NCBI GenBank assembly: GCA_030605265.1 | Contig: JAUWIR010000092.1 | Location: 1-10,462 of the forward strand | Reading direction: 5' to 3' | DNA length: 10,462 bases | DNA from: Pseudomonadota bacterium | GTDB taxonomy: Bacteria > SZUA-182 > DTGQ01 | Part shown: positions 5,638-10,462 of the stretch, piece after piece | How the letters are laid out: every line of letters begins with the position of its first letter | Position numbering within the stretch: the first letter of the stretch is position 1 | The notes under the pieces: model-generated | What the model saw: only the letters and a program-made list of their open reading frames with translations | What the model was told of the DNA's origin: nothing | The model's database searches: none | Program-made: the position numbers and the translations under genes

Positions 5638-8088
5638 ATGGGTATGCTAAAGTATAAAAAAAATATCCTCCATCAGCAGTCCGGTTTCAGTGTTATTGAA
5701 TTATTAGTAAGTACCATAGTTTTGTGTATTGCCATTTTAGCCATATTTAGCATGGTAAGCTCCCAAGACAAATCATTTAAAGCTGAAGATGATATCATGA
5801 CCATGTCGCAAAACACTCGAAGCTCCCTTGAAATTCTTCTTCGAGAACTGCGGATGTCCGGATATAAATCGCTGGAAGACCAATTTCTTGAGGACCTCTC
5901 AGGTTACATCCCCAGTAACTATCTTCCTTCTGTCCCTACAAGTGTCTCTCTTTCCTCAAATGAATGCCCCATCATAACTGAAGGGGATGGAACAGCCCCT
6001 GATATGATCACCATTTTCACAGCTGATGTAAATGAATGTACTCTGCAAAGCGCCGCCGGCAGTGGAGCTGTCACTATCACCATTGATCCTAACAGCCGTG
6101 GGTATACAGGGAGTGAAAAATTTAAAGAAGATGATATTATCCGCATTGGTGACCATACCGAATTTGCCGTCATAACTGAAAAAGTTTCCGAAAATAAGTT
6201 TCACATAGATACTGATCCGTCTACTTCCGGAATTCAGGGACTTGCAGAAAATCATCCTCTTGGAGAAATTATCAGAGAAATAAACATTATAAGCTACACT
6301 GTTTTTAATGAAAAAAATGATCCTTCCTGCACATATCATGAAGAGGGCCACCCGGTCCTAAAAAGAAAGCATAATGAAGCGGATTTTGTTGAAATAGTGG
6401 AAGATATTGAAGATTTCCAAATCATTCCCCACTCACCTCCACGATATAAAATAAAATTGATCAGCCGGACCCCATCCAAAGGAAATTACATTGAGGGGTC
6501 TTCCGACCAATACAAGCGTATTGAAATTTTGGCTGATTTTCGTATGCGAAATTTCCTTGCCCCTGAGTGCCTGCCTCCACAAACCCCTACTATCAATTCG
6601 CTAACAGGCCTTGACTCTGCCTCTCCCTGCAACATTCAGGTAACCTGGACAGGAATAACCAAAGATATTGATGGAGAAGACTTCAGTTCAGAATGTTCTG
6701 TTACTGATTATATCGTTACCTATTCAAATACACCTGATACCCGCTTTTATACAGCCTATCCGGGAACAGCTACTGATTGTGAACTTGATATTAGCGCTAT
6801 CTTACGAGACCCGAATAATACAACTTATTACATTAGTATATTAGCTGTAAATTGCAGTGGTCTGAGCGCTTATTCTACAGAGCTTACTATAGACGATACC
6901 AGTAACCCATCATCAATCACAGATTTAACGACTTCTGTTGCTGATCACGCCATAACTATTTCTTGGATAGGAAATCCTGAATGTGATGTTGCTGAGTATC
7001 GCCTTTACCGGAGTATGGATAGCGGAACAACTTACACTCTACTGACCAATGATTTTTTATTAGAGATCGGCTTCACCAAGACTTATACCTATATTGATGA
7101 AAACCTCACCTGTGGTACTTATTATTATCTGGTAAGGGCTTTTGACCTTACCTATGAAAGTGCAAATTCAAATATTTGCTATGAATCCATAATCGATAGC
7201 GATCCGCCGGCAAGCCCCACTGATTTTTCCTATTCCATATCAGGGACTGAAGCAACCCTGTATTGGACACCTTCAATTGATGATCCAATAAATTTAGGCC
7301 AGGGAGATGCTGATGTAGTTTCCTATACTGTTTACGGCTTAGCTGAAGAAAGCCAAACTGTCTTGGAAAATGCCCTTCCTGCAGGAAAATCCAGCGCTAC
7401 CATTAACACGCAAGGATACACCAACCTGGGGATTTTGGCTATTGATCTTTGTGGCAATACCAGCCCCATGGCTACTCAACCAACTGATTGCCAATATAAC
7501 ATATCTGCCTCTATTGACCTTAGTGAAGGGGCGGAACTTTCCGATACAGTTTCTTTGAGCGGTTTTGCCGTCTCCTATGAAGCTGAGATTACTCGGATCG
7601 ATTTGAGTATTGATCATGGCCTCTGGATTCCAGTAGAGGGGATAAGCTATTGGAATTATTCATGGGATACAACAACCGAAACAAATGGATCGCATATAGT
7701 AACAATAAGAGCTACTGATGCCTCAGGGTGTTTTGGATTCTGCTCTGTGACTGTAAATATCCAAAATGAAGAGGAGAGTGAAGATACTACTCCTCCTTTA
7801 ATTGCCGATGTACTTCAAAACCCTATAAGCGATCCTATGCCTGCTGATCAGGAAGTAGAAATTCGCGTATCGGTAACTGATACTTCAGGTATTTTTGAGG
7901 TTCTCCTGAGCACCAATTTTGAGAACCTTACCATGATGGAGGACCCAAACAGCAGCAACACTTACTTTGGGTTTATTCCCGCCCACAAGGGTAATCCTGT
8001 TATGTATGAGATAACTGCACGAGACAATTCAGTTAATCATAATGAAGCAAAGAGTATCACCTATGATTATGAGCAATCTATTTTCTAA
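5638..8088 (+). CDS. Giant PilW/GspJ-like minor pilin fused to fibronectin III and Ig-like modules
   Basis: 816 residues in the longest reading (814 if the better-spaced ATG at 5644 is used); ordinary PilW proteins have roughly 200-350. The N terminus is a prepilin signal, QQSG-FSVIELLVS, with cleavage after Gly16, Glu21 at +5 and a hydrophobic helix at about 17-42. A PilW-like section follows (SLEILLRELRMSGY at 63-76) to about residue 310. The rest is a string of beta-sandwich modules: fibronectin III-like at about 312-418, 423-518 and 523-615, a bacterial Ig-like module at about 620-710, and a last Ig-like module at about 718-808. Tell-tale pieces are ITISWIGNPECDVAEYRLYRS, GTYYYLVRAFD and SHIVTIRATDASG. 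Fifteen cysteines lie outside the membrane helix, suggesting disulfides in the exported part. I infer a minor pilin whose long arm reaches from the pilus tip or pseudopilus, perhaps for adhesion. Module borders are by eye. Confidence 0.85.
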   Translation: MGMLKYKKNILHQQSGFSVIELLVSTIVLCIAILAIFSMVSSQDKSFKAEDDIMTMSQNTRSSLEILLRELRMSGYKSLEDQFLEDLSGYIPSNYLPSVPTSVSLSSNECPIITEGDGTAPDMITIFTADVNECTLQSAAGSGAVTITIDPNSRGYTGSEKFKEDDIIRIGDHTEFAVITEKVSENKFHIDTDPSTSGIQGLAENHPLGEIIREINIISYTVFNEKNDPSCTYHEEGHPVLKRKHNEADFVEIVEDIEDFQIIPHSPPRYKIKLISRTPSKGNYIEGSSDQYKRIEILADFRMRNFLAPECLPPQTPTINSLTGLDSASPCNIQVTWTGITKDIDGEDFSSECSVTDYIVTYSNTPDTRFYTAYPGTATDCELDISAILRDPNNTTYYISILAVNCSGLSAYSTELTIDDTSNPSSITDLTTSVADHAITISWIGNPECDVAEYRLYRSMDSGTTYTLLTNDFLLEIGFTKTYTYIDENLTCGTYYYLVRAFDLTYESANSNICYESIIDSDPPASPTDFSYSISGTEATLYWTPSIDDPINLGQGDADVVSYTVYGLAEESQTVLENALPAGKSSATINTQGYTNLGILAIDLCGNTSPMATQPTDCQYNISASIDLSEGAELSDTVSLSGFAVSYEAEITRIDLSIDHGLWIPVEGISYWNYSWDTTTETNGSHIVTIRATDASGCFGFCSVTVNIQNEEESEDTTPPLIADVLQNPISDPMPADQEVEIRVSVTDTSGIFEVLLSTNFENLTMMEDPNSSNTYFGFIPAHKGNPVMYEITARDNSVNHNEAKSITYDYEQSIF

Positions 8089-8234
8089 ATATATAGAGTA
8101 ATTTAATTATGAAAAAAATTAATGATTAGCAAAATGCCACTCTATATCGCTCAGCGAACATTTGCCAACCTTATAGGCAAAACTAAATTTGACTTTTATT
8201 AGATATGATCAACGTAAAAAAAGGAAAGGTTGTC
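8089..8234. other. Spacer between PilW-like and PilX-like genes with small hairpins
   Basis: A 146-base gap inside an otherwise tight pilin set. It holds a 9-bp inverted pair, ATATAGAGT (8091-8099) and ACTCTATAT (8139-8147), a CGCT-C-AGCG dyad (8148-8156) and TTTGCC...GGCAAA (8161-8181). None has a proper U-tract, so no terminator is called. The PilX-like gene may be co-transcribed or may have its own promoter. Confidence 0.4.
8221..8229 (+). promoter_or_regulatory. Ribosome binding site that decides the PilX-like start
   Basis: AAGGAAAGG lies 5 bases before the ATG at 8235. The earlier in-frame ATG at 8205 has no such site, and starting there would add ten residues ahead of the MKKR leader. 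Confidence 0.65.
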
Positions 8235-9290
8235 ATGAAAAAAAGATTTTTTGATTTTTATCAAGACACAAGAGGCATGGCCCTGCTATCCGCCATGACC
8301 ATCTTAACCCTACTTTTCTTCATGGGCAATGCTTCCTTATTAAAGACTATTACTGAACACAAAATCAGCGTAAACCATAAACGGGGAATTCATGCTTTTT
8401 ATGATTGCGAGGCAGGTATAGCTGAGGCAATAGCTCAAATTAAAAACGACACAGCCGTATTTGATCAAAATGGAGATCCTAATTGGCAGACAACGCAAAA
8501 TTTGAGTCTTTTTAAATATCGGTATCATACCCTTTTTGATCCGAATACCCACCTTTATACCATAATATCAGAGGGAAAAGATCCCCTGCAAAAAGCCAAT
8601 CGCCGTATTGTCGCTGAAGTAAGACGGCTCTTTCATGCTTCAGATATAAAATCTCCTGTATACTGTGGCTCGGGGAAAAATAAAGGTCACCCCAACTCCA
8701 TAACCGGCGATTCGGTCTGTCCTACATGGGCTGATGATGGAGACCCCAACAACAATTATAGTGTCCCCTGCGTCTCTTCGCCAAATCCTTATGAAAGTAG
8801 CAAAAAACCCCTTGATATAGATTTGGCGAACCTCCAGACTTCTGCCTCAGCTACTTTAGAATACAATGGGGATGAAATAGATCTTGTAACAATGGCCAAT
8901 TATTACAAAGACCTTCCACCGGATCGCACCAGTATTCCTGTAGCAACCACTGAAACCATTGGGAGCCCCACTGATACGAAAGTTGTCTATATTAATGGAA
9001 ATCAGACTATTGCCGGGAAACTAACCGGATATGGAATATTAGTGGTTACAGGTGATCTCCATATCTCAGGCCAAATCAACTGGAACGGGGTGATTATTGT
9101 GTTAGGGAATAATGTTATTCAAACTGGTGGTGGCGCATCCAGTGAAATCCAGGTCACTGGCGCTGTGCTGACCCCTAATCATTTTGAGATCCGTGGTAAT
9201 TCAGACATCCAATGGTGTGGAGATGTAGTGAGAAAAGTAATCAATGATGCGGGAGATCCACTGCATGTTGTCAGCTGGAGAGAGGAATAA
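8235..9290 (+). CDS. Type IV minor pilin, PilX/GspK-like, with beta-rich C-terminal domain
   Basis: 351 residues from the ATG at 8235, chosen for its ribosome site; an ATG at 8205 would give 361. The leader MKKRFFDFYQDTRG is followed by MALLSAMTILTLLFFMGNAS, a pilin-like hydrophobic helix. The residue at mature +5 is serine rather than glutamate, as often in PilX/GspK proteins. The segment AFYDCEAGIAEAIAQIK (54-70) is typical of PilX N-terminal domains. A cysteine-bearing middle follows. Residues about 248-330 are a repetitive beta-strand region with GYGILVVTGDLHISGQ and NWNGVIIVLGNNVIQTGGG, like the beta-helix-type tails of long PilX proteins in Deltaproteobacteria (recognised from memory). 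It is last in the PilV-W-X order. Together the three should form the initiating tip complex. The usual large partner PilY1 does not follow. Confidence 0.82.
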   Translation: MKKRFFDFYQDTRGMALLSAMTILTLLFFMGNASLLKTITEHKISVNHKRGIHAFYDCEAGIAEAIAQIKNDTAVFDQNGDPNWQTTQNLSLFKYRYHTLFDPNTHLYTIISEGKDPLQKANRRIVAEVRRLFHASDIKSPVYCGSGKNKGHPNSITGDSVCPTWADDGDPNNNYSVPCVSSPNPYESSKKPLDIDLANLQTSASATLEYNGDEIDLVTMANYYKDLPPDRTSIPVATTETIGSPTDTKVVYINGNQTIAGKLTGYGILVVTGDLHISGQINWNGVIIVLGNNVIQTGGGASSEIQVTGAVLTPNHFEIRGNSDIQWCGDVVRKVINDAGDPLHVVSWREE

Positions 9291-9555
9291 ACCATCTCTT
9301 AATCTTAATATAGTAATTCAGACAGGATTAACAGGATTCAACAGGATTTCTCTTTTTCTTATCCTGTCAGATCCTGTAAATCCTGTCTGAAAAAAATAGC
9401 TTTTTAAACTGCTAACCTTTCTAAAAAATTCTCCTCAAAAATACCGATCCTAAAAGAACATCATTAGAATTAGATTAAATAAAGTTATTAAACACCATTT
9501 CTAATTACTAAGAACGTAGAGTATTTAATATTCTCTCTGGAGGAAATTAAACAGC
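9291..9555. other. Intergenic region between PilX-like and RnfG-like genes
   Basis: This 265-base gap contains the second ATCCTGT palindrome (9318-9390) and then AT-rich sequence with no open frame. No confident promoter is visible. GGAGG at 9539-9543, followed by a 12-base spacer, is the ribosome site of the next gene. Confidence 0.5.
9318..9390. repeat. Palindromic ATCCTGT-family repeat, copy 2
   Basis: The arms 9318-9347 and 9361-9390 are complementary at 26 of 30 positions, with perfect ends TCAGACAGGATT and its complement. They flank the 13-base pyrimidine loop TTCTCTTTTTCTT. Each arm is itself built from repeated ACAGGAT words. It shares arm sequence and loop with copy 1 at 2945-3011. 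The hairpin is followed by A residues, not T, on the plus strand, so it does not look like a terminator for the pilin operon. Confidence 0.88.
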
Positions 9556-10275
9556 ATGGTCAACGCCCTTATCTCCTCATGGCAAAAATATATTGAATTT
9601 GGTCTACGTCTTGCCCTAGTGAGCGCAACAGCTGCAGGATTGCTCGCCTATGTTTTCCGGACAACAGATCCCAAGATTAAAGAAAATCTGAAAATCGAAA
9701 AAGAAAAACAGCTAAAATTTGTTTTACCAGGCGCTTCTATATTGAAAAAAAAAGTGGTCAAGGGGAAAGAGTTTATCATTGGCTATACTGCCCAAGAACT
9801 GATAGGCATAGCCTGTGAAAAGGACCCTTCAGGATATGGGGGCCGGATTAAACTTTTAATTGGCATATCACCAAAGGGAAGGATATTGCGCTTAGCCATT
9901 CTCTTTGATAAAGAAACCCCGGGGTTGGGAAAAAAGATACATGAATACTGGTTCAGGCAGCAGTTCGTAGGAAAGAGGGCGGCACAGATTCAATTAACCA
10001 AAGATACTCCTCAAGGAACTATTGAGGCCATATCCTCAGCCACCATCTCATCACGTGCAGTAACCTCAGGAATACATCAAGCAGTTGAGGAAGTCCTGGA
10101 AGCTATGCCTCAGCTCATCCATTTTGAATCTTCTTTAAATACTCAGCAAACCAGTTACAATGATTTTCTTTCAAATTTCCTAACCCGAACAAGCCGGAAC
10201 CAAAAAATTTCAACCTGTGCAATCAGATTTTTAGATTCACTAATAAAAAAAATATTTGACAGGATAACAGGATAA
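9556..10275 (+). CDS. RnfG-like FMN-binding electron transfer protein, stand-alone
   Basis: 239 residues with one membrane anchor (about 13-35) and a periplasmic FMN-binding domain (about 75-185). In the Rnf complex, RnfG carries a covalently bound FMN between ferredoxin/NADH and the membrane ion pump. Typical motifs are PSGYGGRIKLLIGI (91-104) and FDKETPGLGKKI (117-128). The flavinylation site reads AISSATISSRAV, with Thr163 as the likely FMN attachment residue. The usual glycine of S-G-A-T is replaced by Ser161. Residues 187-239 form a tail longer than in normal RnfG, and the last codons (DRITG and stop) lie inside an ATCCTGT repeat arm. No rnfC, rnfD, rnfE, rnfA or rnfB lies next to it; the pilX-like gene precedes it and nothing supported follows in 187 bases. 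It may therefore be a detached RnfG or a related flavoprotein with another partner. GGAGG stands 12 bases before the ATG. Confidence 0.83.
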   Translation: MVNALISSWQKYIEFGLRLALVSATAAGLLAYVFRTTDPKIKENLKIEKEKQLKFVLPGASILKKKVVKGKEFIIGYTAQELIGIACEKDPSGYGGRIKLLIGISPKGRILRLAILFDKETPGLGKKIHEYWFRQQFVGKRAAQIQLTKDTPQGTIEAISSATISSRAVTSGIHQAVEEVLEAMPQLIHFESSLNTQQTSYNDFLSNFLTRTSRNQKISTCAIRFLDSLIKKIFDRITG

Positions 10276-10303
10276 CTATGATTTAAATCCAGTTAATCAA
10301 AAA
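10258..10303. repeat. Degenerate, mostly one-armed ATCCTGT-family repeat at the end of the RnfG-like gene
   Basis: GACAGGATAACAGGAT (10258-10273) is one arm of the same family as copies 1 and 2, with one base missing from the ATTAAC word. AAATCCAGTTAATC (about 10285-10298) may be the decayed other arm. The repeat supplies the final five codons and the TAA stop of the RnfG-like gene, so it may have changed the original C terminus. Confidence 0.55.
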
Positions 10304-10462
10304 AATTTACTACAATTTGAAGGCGGTTATATGGAATATAGAGCATTGACAGAACAAACAAATTATTGGGTGTGCATAAAGTGTTTATAATAAGATGGGA
10401 TTTGTATTTATGAGAAATGTATGCTTATAGAATTGTATAAATGCGGCCTTAATGTGGAATCA

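Noticed and set aside
9318..9390. Rho-independent terminator of the pilin operon
   Set aside because: The stem is strong but is followed by A residues, and its U-rich part is in the loop. It matches the dispersed repeat family instead.
10331..10390. Small open frame MEYRALTEQTNYWVCIKCL after the RnfG-like gene
   Set aside because: It is only 19 codons, with a weak ribosome site. The CxxC hint is not followed by anything recognisable, and no conservation can be judged.
1..10462. CRISPR array, tRNA or rRNA genes, toxin-antitoxin or phage genes
   Set aside because: No regularly spaced direct repeats with unique spacers, no tRNA T-arm signature and no recognisable phage or defence protein were seen on either strand.

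Overview
The window reads as a chromosomal segment of an anaerobic, Gram-negative-type bacterium. The genes are moderately AT-rich and are separated by long, very AT-rich gaps carrying dispersed palindromic and tandem repeats. The gene mix is a selenium/sulfur trafficking trio, a hybrid histidine kinase with an LDLTIPGxMGGKE-type receiver, type IV pilus minor pilins and an RnfG-like flavoprotein. This fits Desulfobacterota (old Deltaproteobacteria) or a related uncultured anaerobe; that placement is inference, since no marker gene is present.

Layout. Positions 1-535 are mostly non-coding, with a possible gene fragment on the left edge (minus strand) and a large imperfect palindrome at 397-506. 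Positions 536-2880 hold three minus-strand genes in transcription order: a YeeE/YedE membrane transporter (2880-1810), a TusA-like small sulfurtransferase (1789-1571) and a LysR regulator (1474-536). All three resemble the versions found with selenium metabolism. A tandem-repeat patch sits between the TusA-like gene and the LysR gene. Positions 2881-3259 are a divergent intergenic region with a palindromic repeat and two other dyads.

Positions 3260-4833 encode a cytoplasmic hybrid histidine kinase broken into two frames. The break lies exactly at an A AAA AAG heptamer (4207-4213), and a -1 shift there restores the ATP-binding domain. It is either a decayed gene (about 10 bases lost), an assembly error, or a programmed frameshift. 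Positions 4834-5223 are non-coding, with repeated ACAATTTTG sites and a candidate promoter.

Positions 5224-9290 are a minor pilin operon in the order PilV-like, PilW-like, PilX-like (GspI/J/K counterparts). The PilW-like protein is about 816 residues, because a chain of fibronectin type III and Ig-like modules is fused behind the pilin part. This suggests a pilus tip or pseudopilus complex that carries its own adhesive or spacer arm. No PilY1, major pilin or assembly ATPase is in the window.

Positions 9556-10275 encode a lone RnfG-like FMN-binding protein without other Rnf genes next to it. It has a serine in place of the usual glycine in the flavinylation motif and a C-terminal extension whose last codons lie in a copy of the ATCCTGT repeat family. 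The last ~190 bases hold no supported gene.
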